Shown here one piece after another: positions 17,505 through 25,649 of a stretch of DNA of 64,000 nucleotides. Within the stretch, counting starts at the first letter, position 1. Each line of letters starts with the position of its first letter. The translations under genes were made by a program, and so were the position numbers. The DNA is from Rhodovastum sp963714255 (GTDB taxonomy: Bacteria > Pseudomonadota > Alphaproteobacteria > Acetobacterales > Acetobacteraceae). The notes below the pieces were generated by a model. It was not told where the DNA came from. It ran no database searches and was given only the letters and a program-made list of their open reading frames with translations. The stretch lies in assembly GCA_963714255.1 (NCBI GenBank), contig CAVQNU010000027.1:372001-436000 (forward strand), written 5' to 3'.

Positions 17505-18044
17505 CTATTTTATCTCCTCTGCGGCGGCCGCGTCCCCGGGCCGCGACGGCCGCGCGCCGGCGCCCTTGCCCTCGCGCCGGTCCGGCTCGCGCACGAACCA
17601 GTAGACCGCACCGAGCGCCAGCATGGCCACACCCAGCGCCAGCAGCTTCCAGGCCGCGTCCGGGCCGGTGATATCGAAGATGATGATCTTGCGCAGCACC
17701 GCCAGCATCGTCAGCAACACCACGGAGCGCACCTGCACGACGCTTTCCTGCCGCCCGACCGACACCTCGACCGAGTGCTTGAATTCGAGCGCGATGATCA
17801 CCGTGAAGATCATGCCGAACAATTCCTGGAACACGGTGTGTTCGGTCGGGTCGAACGGGTCCACCAGAATAAGGGTGGTGACCATCAACACCGCGAGGTT
17901 CCACAGCGCGGAGACGGCAATGAGCGCGATCAGCCCGCCGAGCACCAGCACCACCGCATGCTCGAACTTGCCGTAAAGGCCCAGGGCGCGCCAGCGGGCA
18001 CGACCGGCGGTGATTTCGCACGCTATATCGCTGCGGATGGTCAT
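17505..18044 (-). CDS. PsiE-like phosphate-starvation-inducible membrane protein
   Basis: A 179-residue integral membrane protein with four predicted hydrophobic helices (starting AVVLVLGGLIALIAVSAL, ELFGMIFTVIIALEF, VVLLTMLAVLRKIII, LLALGVAMLALGAVYWF) and a charged C-terminal tail. The loop text QVRSVVLLTMLAVLRKI and the FGMIFTVIIALEFKHS segment match the PsiE/DUF2721-like small membrane family. Its molecular role is unknown even in E. coli. GGGAG lies 8 bases before the ATG. It is transcribed alone. Confidence 0.78.
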   Translation of the reverse strand: MTIRSDIACEITAGRARWRALGLYGKFEHAVVLVLGGLIALIAVSALWNLAVLMVTTLILVDPFDPTEHTVFQELFGMIFTVIIALEFKHSVEVSVGRQESVVQVRSVVLLTMLAVLRKIIIFDITGPDAAWKLLALGVAMLALGAVYWFVREPDRREGKGAGARPSRPGDAAAAEEIK

Positions 18045-18481
18045 CGAACATGCTCCCGGCGCGGCGCGCGAACCGTCGCGCGCCGCGCCGGTCTACAGCG
18101 TCTTCTGCGGCCCCGCCACGTAGTTTCTGCTCCAGCCGGGGCAGATCATCGCCTGGTTGATCGCCATCCGCTTTGGCAGACAAGCGATGTCGCGGATCAG
18201 TTCGCCCGCGTCCTCTGGTCCGGGCCATGCCGGCACGGTCATCCGCGCTCACCGGCACCGGCCGCGTGCCAAGCGGTGATGGAGTGCTCGTCGCCACCAC
18301 GCCGTGCTTTGCCGCGGCAAACCCAGGGCCGCCCGGGCCAGCTTTCCGGCGCGTCGGAGGCGCGTCGCGCGCGACGGCGGATCCAGGGCAGATCCCTGGC
18401 CTTACGTGCCGGGCGCTCCTGCAACCCCTTCTTAACGGATGCCCTGCACTCTGGGTCCCAGACCAACACAGGCGCAGACAC
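18045..18481. other. intergenic stretch with a weak repeat
   Basis: About 440 bases between divergent genes. Around 18380-18405 there is GGATCCAGGGCAGATCCCTGG, a short degraded relative of the palindromic repeat family. No gene or recognisable RNA is seen; promoters for the PsiE-like and chemoreceptor genes must lie here. Confidence 0.4.
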
Positions 18482-20125
18482 ATGAACACAGAGCTCGCAG
18501 AAGATCTCTCCTACGTGCGCCTCGACGACGCGACGCGCGCGACGTTGCGGAACATGCTGCCGTTGATCGAGACCCACGGCGTCCGCATGCTGGACGTGTT
18601 GTACGGCCATATGAACAACTGGCCCGACCTGAAGGCGATGTTCGCCACCGAGGAGCGGCGCGCCCACGCGCGGGCGCGTCAGGCCGACCATTGGCGCCGG
18701 CTGTTCTCGGCCAACTACGATGACGACTACGTGCAGTCGGTGCAGCGCGTGGCGCTGACCCATGCGCGCATCGGGTTGAAGCCGCGCTATTACATCGCCT
18801 CGTATCTCGTGGTGCTGGAGGAAATGCACGCGCTGGTGCTGAACGAGTACCGCACACGCTTCGGCGGTGCGGCCGCCCGCGCCCGCGCCGAGGCGGCGAT
18901 CCGCGCCATCGACCGCGCCGTGCTGTTCGATTTGCAGCAGGTGGTCGGCGCCTACATGGGCAAGCTGCAGCAGGAGTACCGTAACCGGCTCGACGATCTG
19001 TCGGACCAGTTCGGCGCGGTGGTGTCGCACTTCACCGGCGAAGTGAACACGCGCGCCGGCACCTTGCGCCAGGAAGCCAGCGGGCTGCAAAACAACGCCG
19101 AAACCGCCACCCGCCAGGCCGAGCTGGTGGCCGGCGGCACCGAGCGCTCCTCGGCGGAGATGCAGACGGTCGCCTCGGCCGCCGAAGAGATCACCGCCTC
19201 GATCGGCGAAATCACCCGCCAGACCCAGCAGGCCGCCGAAGTGACCAGCAACGCCGTCGAGACGGTGCGGCGCGCCACCACCATCGTCGAATCGCTCAAT
19301 GCCGCGGCCGGGCGGATCGGCGATGTGGTGAACCTGATCCAGTCCATCGCCGGACAGACCAACCTGCTGGCGTTGAACGCCACCATCGAAGCGGCCCGCG
19401 CCGGCGAGGCCGGGCGGGGCTTCGCCGTGGTCGCCGGCGAGGTGAAAGGCCTGTCGGCGCAGACCGCCCGCGCCACCGACGACATCCGCGCCCAGGTAAC
19501 CGCCGTGCAGGGCGTGGTCGGGCAGATCGCCACCGCGATGGGTGAGATCGCCCACACCGTCGACCGCGTGCGCGAAGCCACCGCGGCGATCGCCGGCGCG
19601 GTTGAGGAACAAAGCGCGGTCACGCAGGAGATCAGCCGCTCGGTCGCCTCGGCCGCTGCCGGTGCGGGCGGCGTCAGCGACGGCGCGCGCGAAATGCAGG
19701 CCGTGGCTGATCGCACGGCACGCAATGCCCGCGGCGTCGCCGAGGCATCGGATGGCTTGCTGCAGGCTGCGCACGCGCTGGAGGTGGAAAAATCCGGCTT
19801 CATGGAGAAGATCCGGATGGCCGAACGCCGCAGCGACCCACGTCATGACGTGCGCATGGAGGCCACGGTCGAAACCCCTGCCGGAAACGTCCAGGCCCAA
19901 CTGCTGAACGTCTCGCTGGGCGGCGCCGGCTTGCGTCTCGACGCCGCGGCATTGCCGCCCGGGACCGATCGCGTGACGTTGAAAATGCCGGGTATGAAAG
20001 AGGGCGCCGATGCACGCGTCGTCTCAAGCGCGGTCAACCGTGCCAGCCTGGCGTTCTCCGATCCCAAGAAGGGGCAGGCCGTGGTCGACACCGCGCTGAA
20101 GCTGGGCCGCAAAACCGCTGCGTAA
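18482..20125 (+). CDS. globin-coupled methyl-accepting chemotaxis protein with PilZ domain
   Basis: A 547-residue soluble chemoreceptor of HemAT type. Residues about 10-175 are a protoglobin sensor; His94 in QRVALTHARIGLKPRYYIASY aligns with the proximal heme ligand, so it probably binds O2. Residues about 200-440 are the MCP signalling domain, with the hairpin tip near IAGQTNLLALNATIEAARAG and CheA/CheW contacts there. Residues about 455-547 are a PilZ domain (RRSDPRHDVR as RxxxR, NVSLGGAGL as the second motif), which would bind c-di-GMP. There are no transmembrane segments, so it acts in the cytoplasm. No che genes are adjacent. The ATG is weakly preceded by an AGGCG site. Confidence 0.92.
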   Translation: MNTELAEDLSYVRLDDATRATLRNMLPLIETHGVRMLDVLYGHMNNWPDLKAMFATEERRAHARARQADHWRRLFSANYDDDYVQSVQRVALTHARIGLKPRYYIASYLVVLEEMHALVLNEYRTRFGGAAARARAEAAIRAIDRAVLFDLQQVVGAYMGKLQQEYRNRLDDLSDQFGAVVSHFTGEVNTRAGTLRQEASGLQNNAETATRQAELVAGGTERSSAEMQTVASAAEEITASIGEITRQTQQAAEVTSNAVETVRRATTIVESLNAAAGRIGDVVNLIQSIAGQTNLLALNATIEAARAGEAGRGFAVVAGEVKGLSAQTARATDDIRAQVTAVQGVVGQIATAMGEIAHTVDRVREATAAIAGAVEEQSAVTQEISRSVASAAAGAGGVSDGAREMQAVADRTARNARGVAEASDGLLQAAHALEVEKSGFMEKIRMAERRSDPRHDVRMEATVETPAGNVQAQLLNVSLGGAGLRLDAAALPPGTDRVTLKMPGMKEGADARVVSSAVNRASLAFSDPKKGQAVVDTALKLGRKTAA

Positions 20126-20210
20126 CGCCGCGCGCCGCTCGGCCAGCGTATGCGGACGGCCTGTCGTTCGTAGGCCGGCCCGGCGGCCCGGCCGTGCGCC
20201 TGCGCACCGT

Positions 20211-20224
20211 TTGACCTGCGTCAA
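20211..20224 (+). promoter_or_regulatory. FNR/FixK-type operator
   Basis: TTGACCTGCGTCAA is a perfect TTGAC-N4-GTCAA dyad, matching the alphaproteobacterial FnrL/FixK consensus TTGAY-N4-RTCAA. Its centre is 106 bases upstream of the hsp20 ATG; if bound at the usual -41.5 position, transcription would begin near 20259. It suggests low-oxygen induction of hsp20. Confidence 0.65.
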
Positions 20225-20245
20225 TGCGTGCCGATGCCAAACCTT

Positions 20246-20260
20246 GCAGTGTCACACTGC
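20246..20260. promoter_or_regulatory. 15-bp palindrome in the hsp20 leader
   Basis: GCAGTGTCACACTGC is a 6-bp inverted repeat around TCA, lying 64 bases before the hsp20 start and close to the transcription start expected from the FNR-type box. It could be a second operator or a short 5' hairpin. Confidence 0.4.
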
Positions 20261-20323
20261 CACAAACGGGTGATGCCCGGTAAGGCGCAGACCCGGGATG
20301 GCAGTACCCAGGGGAGAATAGCA

Positions 20324-20833
20324 ATGGCATCGACACCTGTCGAAGTGAAGAAGCCCGACCCTGCCGCGGTGCCCGATATCTGGCAGAATTTCCGCACCGA
20401 GATGGACCGGCTGTTCGACCGGTTCGGGTTCGGCGTTCCGTCCTTTTCGCGCATGTTCATGACGCCACCCGGCTTTACCGCACCGGTCTTCGGCGTGCCG
20501 GCGCCCGCAGTGGAGATCTGCGAGGATGACGCCGCGTGGCGGCTGACCGTCGAACTGCCCGGCATGTCCGACGCGGATGTGCAGGTGGTTCTGGCCGATG
20601 ACGTTCTCACGCTGCGCGGCGAAAAGAAGCAGGAGCGCGAGGAGAGCGGGAAGAATTTCCACCTCTCCGAGCGCAGCTACGGCAGCTTCTCCCGCAGCTT
20701 CACCCTGCCTGACGGCGTCGACCGCGAGGGCATCGGCGCGGCATTCGCCAAGGGGCTGCTGACCGTCACGCTGCCGAAGAAGCCGGAAGCGAAGGTCGCG
20801 GAGAAGCGTATCGAAGTGAAGACTTCCGGCTGA
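20324..20833 (+). CDS. Hsp20/alpha-crystallin small heat-shock protein
   Basis: A 169-residue ATP-independent holdase chaperone. After a Phe/Pro-rich N-terminal arm (DRLFDRFGFGVPSFSRMFM), the alpha-crystallin domain runs from about 65 to 160 (AWRLTVELPGMSDADVQV, LTLRGEKKQEREE, FSRSFTLPDGVD, AFAKGLLTVTLPK). The ATG at 20324 has GGGGAG nine bases upstream; the GTG further back at 20228 lies in the regulatory region. An FNR/FixK-type box upstream suggests control by oxygen, as known for hsp20-type genes in some rhizobial FixK regulons. Confidence 0.93.
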   Translation: MASTPVEVKKPDPAAVPDIWQNFRTEMDRLFDRFGFGVPSFSRMFMTPPGFTAPVFGVPAPAVEICEDDAAWRLTVELPGMSDADVQVVLADDVLTLRGEKKQEREESGKNFHLSERSYGSFSRSFTLPDGVDREGIGAAFAKGLLTVTLPKKPEAKVAEKRIEVKTSG

Positions 20834-20848
20834 CGGAAGCGGACGACC

Positions 20849-20872
20849 GGGCGGGACCGCATGGTCCCGCCC
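20849..20872 (+). terminator. GC-rich hairpin after hsp20
   Basis: GGGCGGGACC-GCAT-GGTCCCGCCC is a perfect 10-bp stem with a 4-base loop, 16 bases after the hsp20 stop. There is no T run after it, so it may be a Rho-assisted end or an mRNA-stabilising hairpin rather than a classic intrinsic terminator. Nothing else is recognised up to 21138. Confidence 0.5.
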
Positions 20873-21138
20873 ACGGCCGGCGGGTGAACTGCCCGGCCGC
20901 GGCGTTGCCGTGTGATGACGAAATCGCAAGTATTCCCTGGTTGCGCGGCCGGGCGGCGTGAGGGCGGTTCACTTTTGATCGACGACGGGGCACACTTCTT
21001 CCGTCAACGGTTCGTCCCCGTGTATTGGTTGCTGGCTACACAGGCGGAACAGGCCTGTTGAAAGATCCATGACCGGACGGACGGAGGGTTGGTCAACAAT
21101 CGGAGCGACGACGCGCACACCAGACAGGGGAGGTGGCG

Positions 21139-21765
21139 ATGACAACAAGGGCGGTACGGCAAGCAACGAAGGCCCGATCCGGGCGGTCGTTCCATCTTTT
21201 GCTCATCACGCTGCTGCTATTTGCAGCGTGCTACGCTGGCGGCCCGTTCCTGACGCTGTGGCGCATCAGCCGGGCGCTGCAAAGCGGCAACCTCGCCACC
21301 CTGCAATCCCTGGTCGACTGGCCCGCGGTCCGGCAGGGGCTGAAGGACGATATCGCCGAGGGCATCATCGGCATGCCGCAGCGAACCCTGCTGGCAAGCA
21401 ACACGCTGCCGCCGTTCGGTGCCAGCTTTATCAGCGCCATCGCCGCCACCGAAATCGACCGGGCGGTCACCCCGGAGGGCCTGCTGCAGGCGGCCCGCCT
21501 GCTTGACCCACCATCTGGTATCGAAGCGTCTGGCACCGAGGCGTCGGGCAGCGAGGCCGGGGCCCCGTTCCCCGCCCCCCCCGTCGCAATCGTCAAGGCC
21601 CGCTTCAGCACGCCGGCGCAGTTCGACCTGGACCTGCGTGCGCCTTGCCAGGACCCGGAGGAGGAACCCCTGCACGTCCGCCTCGCTTTCTCGATCGGGG
21701 GCTGGCAGGTGGTGCGCGTCTGGATCCCGCAGGACCTGATGGACCGCGCGTCGTCACGCACCTGA
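21139..21765 (+). CDS. DUF2939 membrane-anchored protein
   Basis: A 208-residue protein with an N-terminal signal anchor (SFHLLLITLLLFAACYAGGPFLTLW) followed by a periplasmic domain of DUF2939 type (ISRALQSGNLATLQSLVDWPAVRQGLKDDI). A low-complexity linker rich in Gly/Glu/Ser (GIEASGTEASGSEAGAP) precedes the C-terminal part. Function is unknown. GGGGAGG five bases before the ATG at 21139 sets the start; a GTG two codons earlier is less likely. Confidence 0.8.
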   Translation: MTTRAVRQATKARSGRSFHLLLITLLLFAACYAGGPFLTLWRISRALQSGNLATLQSLVDWPAVRQGLKDDIAEGIIGMPQRTLLASNTLPPFGASFISAIAATEIDRAVTPEGLLQAARLLDPPSGIEASGTEASGSEAGAPFPAPPVAIVKARFSTPAQFDLDLRAPCQDPEEEPLHVRLAFSIGGWQVVRVWIPQDLMDRASSRT

Positions 21766-21831
21766 GGGGCGCAACCGGGCGCGGGGCGATCCGCGGCCGG
21801 GGTGCGGCCGGGCCGGACACCTGCCCTTGGG

Positions 21832-22590
21832 TCATGCCATCACCGCCGCCACGGTGCGGATCAGCAGAAGAATGTCCTGCGGGCGCGACAGCCGGTGTTC
21901 GGCATCCTTCACCAGCGTCACCTGCACGTCCGCACCGCGCAGCTTTGCCGCCAGGCGCGGCGCGGTTTCCCAGGGCACATCCGGGTCCAGCTGGCCGTGC
22001 AAAAGGCGCACAGGGCACTCGAGCGGGATTTCCCCGCCGGTCAGCAGGAGATGGCGGCGCCCATCCTCGATCAGGGCGCGGGTGATCGGGGTGGGCTCGC
22101 CATACTGGCTGGGAAGGAACAAAACGCCCTCGCGCAGCAAAAGCACACGTTGCGGCGGCGGCAGGGCCGCCCAGATCAGCGCCTCGGTGAAATCCGGCGC
22201 GGCCGCGATGCCGACCAGCGCCGCCACGCGCTGCGGCATCGCCAGCGCCGCCAGCAGCGCGATCCAGCCGCCCATGGACGAGCCCACCAGCACGAGCGGC
22301 CCCGTGGTCAGCGCCGCGATCACCCGGCACGCGTCGTCCGCCCACGCCCCGATCGTGCCGTCGGCGAAAGCGCCATCACTCGCACCGTGGCCTGAATAAT
22401 CCAGCCGCAGCATCGCCCGCCCCTCGGCCGCGCACCAGTCGCGCAGCGCGAGCGCCTTCGATCCGGTCATGTCGCTGCGAAACCCAGGCAGGAACACCAG
22501 CGTGGGGTCCCGGCCGGGCAGCTTCGCCCAGGCCAGTCCGACCCCGTCGCCGCGGTCCAGCCGCCCGGTCTGTTCGCTCGTCTGCGCCAT
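21832..22590 (-). CDS. alpha/beta hydrolase
   Basis: A 252-residue cytoplasmic alpha/beta-hydrolase similar to ABHD10-like acyl-protein thioesterases/carboxylesterases. The oxyanion region is LPGFRSDMTGSKA, the nucleophile elbow GSSMGGWIALL, the acid Asp in LLHGQLDPDVPW and the catalytic His in KDAEHRLSRPQD. Substrate is unknown. AAGGA lies about 11 bases before the ATG. It is divergent from the glycosyltransferase gene at 22638, with 47 bases between the starts. Confidence 0.88.
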   Translation of the reverse strand: MAQTSEQTGRLDRGDGVGLAWAKLPGRDPTLVFLPGFRSDMTGSKALALRDWCAAEGRAMLRLDYSGHGASDGAFADGTIGAWADDACRVIAALTTGPLVLVGSSMGGWIALLAALAMPQRVAALVGIAAAPDFTEALIWAALPPPQRVLLLREGVLFLPSQYGEPTPITRALIEDGRRHLLLTGGEIPLECPVRLLHGQLDPDVPWETAPRLAAKLRGADVQVTLVKDAEHRLSRPQDILLLIRTVAAVMA

Positions 22591-22637
22591 GATGCGCGCG
22601 TCCTTCCATTCGCCGGGCTGCGTGATATAGCCGCCGC

Positions 22638-23807
22638 ATGACGAACAAAACCCCGCCCCGCCCGCCGGTGGTCCTGCAGGTTCTGCCGGCGCTCGACGGC
22701 GGCGGGGTCGAGCGCGGCACCGTCGAGATCACCGCGGCCATCGCACGGGCCGGCGGCACCGCGCTGGTGGCCAGCGCCGGCGGACGCATGGCCACCGAGG
22801 TGCACCACGCCGGCGGGCGCACCATTTCGCTGCCGCTGGACAGCAAATCGCCGCTGCAACTCTGGCGCAACGCGGATGATTTGGCCGACATCATCCGCAC
22901 CGAGCGGGTCGATATCGTGCACGCCCGCTCGCGCGCACCGGCGTGGTCGGCGTGGCTGGCGGCGCGGCGGACCGGGGCGCATTTCGTCACCACCTACCAC
23001 GCCCCCTATGGCGAGCGCCCGCTTCTCAAGCGCGCCTATAACGGCGTGATGGCGCGCGGCGAGGTGGTAATCGCCATCAGCACCTTCATCGCCGGCCTGG
23101 TGGCGACGCGCCACCGGGTGAACTGGCAACGCATCCAGATCATTCCCCGCGGCGTCGATCCCGCCGTCTTCGATCCCGCGTCCGTCAGCCCGGCGCGCAA
23201 GGCAGCCGTGGCGCGGGCCTGGGAGGTGCCGGACGGAGCGCCCGTCCTGCTGCTGCCCGGACGGCTGACCAGCTGGAAAGGCCAGGAAATCATTATCGAG
23301 GCGATGGCCCGCATGCGCCATCGCGAGGCCGTGGTCGTGCTGGCCGGGGCCGACCAGGGGCGGCAACGTTACGCCGCCGGGCTGACCGCGCTGGCCATCC
23401 GGCTGGGCGTTGCCGACCGGCTGCGGCTGGTGGGCCACGCCGACGACATGCCGGCCGCCCTGGCGCTGTCCGCTATCGTGGTCAACGCCTCCACCGAGCC
23501 GGAAGGGTTCGGCCGCGTCATCATCGAGGCGCAGGCGATGGCGCGCCCGGTGATCGCCACCAAACACGGCGGCGCCGCAGAGACGGTGGCGCATGGCGAC
23601 ACCGGATGGCTGGTGCCGCCCGGCGACGTCGACGCCCTGGCGGTGACGCTGGATGCGGTGCTCGACCTGCCGGAGTCGCGGCTGGCCGCGCTGGGTGCCC
23701 GGGGGCGCGCGGCGGTGCAGGCTCGCTACACGGTGGCAGCCATGCAGCGGGCCACGCTGGCGGTCTATCACGACGTGCTCGCCACCGCCCCGGCCAGGCG
23801 GCGATAA
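22638..23807 (+). CDS. glycosyltransferase family 4 protein
   Basis: A 389-residue GT-B transferase. The acceptor-side N-terminus (VLQVLPALDGGGVERGTVEI) and donor-side motifs (PGRLTSWKGQEIIIEAMAR, STEPEGFGRVIIEAQAMARP) are typical of GT4 lipopolysaccharide-type transferases. It is the first gene of a short cluster with a family 9 transferase downstream, so a role in LPS core or another surface glycan is likely. Its stop codon shares a base with the start of the 26-codon linking ORF (TAATG). Confidence 0.9.
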   Translation: MTNKTPPRPPVVLQVLPALDGGGVERGTVEITAAIARAGGTALVASAGGRMATEVHHAGGRTISLPLDSKSPLQLWRNADDLADIIRTERVDIVHARSRAPAWSAWLAARRTGAHFVTTYHAPYGERPLLKRAYNGVMARGEVVIAISTFIAGLVATRHRVNWQRIQIIPRGVDPAVFDPASVSPARKAAVARAWEVPDGAPVLLLPGRLTSWKGQEIIIEAMARMRHREAVVVLAGADQGRQRYAAGLTALAIRLGVADRLRLVGHADDMPAALALSAIVVNASTEPEGFGRVIIEAQAMARPVIATKHGGAAETVAHGDTGWLVPPGDVDALAVTLDAVLDLPESRLAALGARGRAAVQARYTVAAMQRATLAVYHDVLATAPARRR

Positions 23808-23887
23808 TGGAACAGACACAGGACATCGCCCGGCGCCATCGTTGCACCCTGGTGTTGCACCAGCAGGGGCGGCGGGTGCTGCCATGA
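23807..23887 (+). CDS. 26-codon ORF linking two glycosyltransferase genes
   Basis: This mini-ORF starts with the ATG in TAATG of the upstream gene and ends with the TGA in ATGA of the downstream gene, so translation could pass through all three frames without a gap. The peptide is short and basic (MEQTQDIARRHRCTLVLHQQ and six more residues) and resembles no family. It contains the hairpin CTGGTG-TTG-CACCAG at 23849-23863. It may exist only for translational coupling, or be chance. Confidence 0.45.
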   Translation: MEQTQDIARRHRCTLVLHQQGRRVLP

Positions 23888-24810
23888 AACGCATTCTGGT
23901 GATCCGCCTGGGCGCGCTGGGCGATTTTTTTCTCTCCCTCGGCCCCTTCGCCGCCATCCGCGCGCGCCACGCCCCCGACGAAATCACGCTGCTGACCACC
24001 GCGCCGTTCGCCGCCCTGGCGCGGCGGGCGCCGTGGTTCGACCGGGTAGAGGTCGATACAAGGCCGGCACTGCTGGACATTCCCGGCCTGCTGCACCTGC
24101 GCCAGGACCTGCTTGGATTCGATTTCGTCTACGATCTGCAAACTTCCGGCCGTTCGTCGCTCTATTTCATTCTTGCCGGGCGGCCGCGCTGGTCGGGCAT
24201 CGCGTCGCGCTGCTCGCACCCGCACGCCAATCCACGCCGGGATTTCATGCACACACTGGAACGCCAGCACGAGCAACTGGAAATGGCGGGCGTGACCCTG
24301 TTCCCGCCGGCCGACCTGTCCTGGCTCGTGCGCTGGCCGGGCGTGGACCTGCCGGCACCCTATGCGCTGCTGGTGCCGGGGGCGTCCGCGAGGCGGCCGC
24401 GCAAGCGGTGGCCGGCGGAGCGTTTCGGCGCGCTGGCCGCTCTGCTGGCAGCCGGCGGCCTGACCCCGGTGGTGGTGGGCACGGACAGCGAGACGGAGCT
24501 GGCTGCCACGATCCGCGTCGCGTGCCCCGCGGCAATTGATCTGACCGGACAGACGGCACTGGCCGATCTTCCCGGTCTGGCGGCCGGGGCGGCGCTGGCG
24601 GTGGGCAACGACACGGGACCGATGCATGTTGCCGCAGCGGTCGGCTGCCGCTGCGTGGTGCTGTTCTCGGCCGACAGCGACCCGGTGCTGACCGCGCCGC
24701 GCGGGCCCGGCGGAACCTGGCCCGTGGTGGTTCGCATGCACGACCTGGCGGGGCTGCCGGTCGAGGAGGTGGTCGCCGCCGCCGCTCCGTTCCTGCAGCA
24801 AGCCGGGTGA
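23884..24810 (+). CDS. glycosyltransferase family 9 (heptosyltransferase-like)
   Basis: A 308-residue GT9 protein related to ADP-heptose:LPS heptosyltransferases. The N-terminus ILVIRLGALGDFFLSLGPF is the GT9 signature; the donor-binding C-terminal half shows KRWPAERFGALAALLAAGG and VGNDTGPMHVAAAVGC. It acts at the inner face of the inner membrane on lipid A-core. The ATG at 23884 overlaps the mini-ORF stop, which fixes the start; the upstream extension lies within the GT4 gene. Confidence 0.92.
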   Translation: MKRILVIRLGALGDFFLSLGPFAAIRARHAPDEITLLTTAPFAALARRAPWFDRVEVDTRPALLDIPGLLHLRQDLLGFDFVYDLQTSGRSSLYFILAGRPRWSGIASRCSHPHANPRRDFMHTLERQHEQLEMAGVTLFPPADLSWLVRWPGVDLPAPYALLVPGASARRPRKRWPAERFGALAALLAAGGLTPVVVGTDSETELAATIRVACPAAIDLTGQTALADLPGLAAGAALAVGNDTGPMHVAAAVGCRCVVLFSADSDPVLTAPRGPGGTWPVVVRMHDLAGLPVEEVVAAAAPFLQQAG

Positions 24811-24832
24811 AGCGGCCGAACCCGGCGCCCGC

Positions 24833-25501
24833 CTAAAAATCCAGATCTGCGTAATGTTCGGGCGGCGCCATGCCGAGCACCCGGTCCGCCAGCAACGGCC
24901 GGAAACTCGGCCGCGACTTCAGCCGCGCATACCACTCGCGCGCCGGCGGGCTGACCAGCCAGTCGACATCGCCCTGGAAGTCCAGCACCGACAAATGCGC
25001 CGCCGCAGCGAAGTCCGCCAGCGACACGTGGCTGCCGGCCAGCCACTTCCGCGTCTCCGCCAGCCAGCCCAGGTAGTGCAGGTGCACGCGCAGATTGGCG
25101 TAGCCGGCGCGCAGCGCCGCCGCGTCGGGGTGGCCGATTCCGGAAATGCGCTTGAAATATTTCTCGCCGTTTAGGTTGCGCGTGACCTCCTCGGCGAACT
25201 TGCCATCGAACCAGGCGAGCAAGCGCCGCACCTCGACCCGCTCGGCATGCGATTCGCCGAGCAGCGACATGTCGGGATAGGCTTCTTCGAGGTATTCGCA
25301 GATCACCCCGGAGTTTGGCACGGCCAAGCCGTTGTCTTCCAGCAGCGTCGGTACGGTGGCGGCCGGGTTCAGTTCCAGATACGCGGGGCGGCGCTCCCAT
25401 ACTTTTTCGATCCGCAGCTCGAAGGGCAGCCGCTTTTCGGCCAGCACCAGCCGGACCTTGCGGCTGAACGGCGAAAGCGGAAGGTGGAACAGGGTGCGCA
25501 T
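24833..25501 (-). CDS. glutathione S-transferase
   Basis: A 222-residue GST with an N-terminal thioredoxin fold (TLFHLPLSPFSRKVRLVLAEK, LNPAATVPTLLEDNGLAVPNSGVICEYLEEAYP) and a helical C-terminal domain (HVSLADFAAAAHLSVLDF holds the conserved N-capping/Asp motif). The Ser/Arg active-site start (SPFSRKVR) fits bacterial zeta/beta-like GSTs. The ATG at 25501 was chosen; an upstream in-frame ATG has no support. It converges with the GT9 gene, 22 bases between stops. Confidence 0.88.
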   Translation of the reverse strand: MRTLFHLPLSPFSRKVRLVLAEKRLPFELRIEKVWERRPAYLELNPAATVPTLLEDNGLAVPNSGVICEYLEEAYPDMSLLGESHAERVEVRRLLAWFDGKFAEEVTRNLNGEKYFKRISGIGHPDAAALRAGYANLRVHLHYLGWLAETRKWLAGSHVSLADFAAAAHLSVLDFQGDVDWLVSPPAREWYARLKSRPSFRPLLADRVLGMAPPEHYADLDF

Positions 25502-25555
25502 TGCGCGCCTTATGACATCAGCACCGACAGGCGCCAACCCTGTGCGGCCGGAGAA

Positions 25556-25647
25556 AGGAAGGAAGGCCAGGGCTCTGCCCTGGACCCGCCAGGCGCCCCT
25601 CGGCCCTTGGCGGGGTCCAGGGGCGGAGCCCCTGGCCGTCCTTCCTC
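25556..25647. repeat. palindromic repeat copy 7
   Basis: AAGGAAGGAAGGCCAGGGC at one end and CCTGGCCGTCCTTCC at the other, enclosing two nested palindromes. It lies between the DUF2059 gene stop and the upstream region of the GST gene. It is counted as copy 7 because a degraded copy at 18380 is taken as copy 6. Confidence 0.85.
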
Positions 25648-25649
25648 CG

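Noticed and set aside
23849..23863. Hairpin in the mini-ORF as an intrinsic terminator
   Set aside because: No T run follows, and the downstream glycosyltransferase start lies 21 bases further in a tightly coupled operon.
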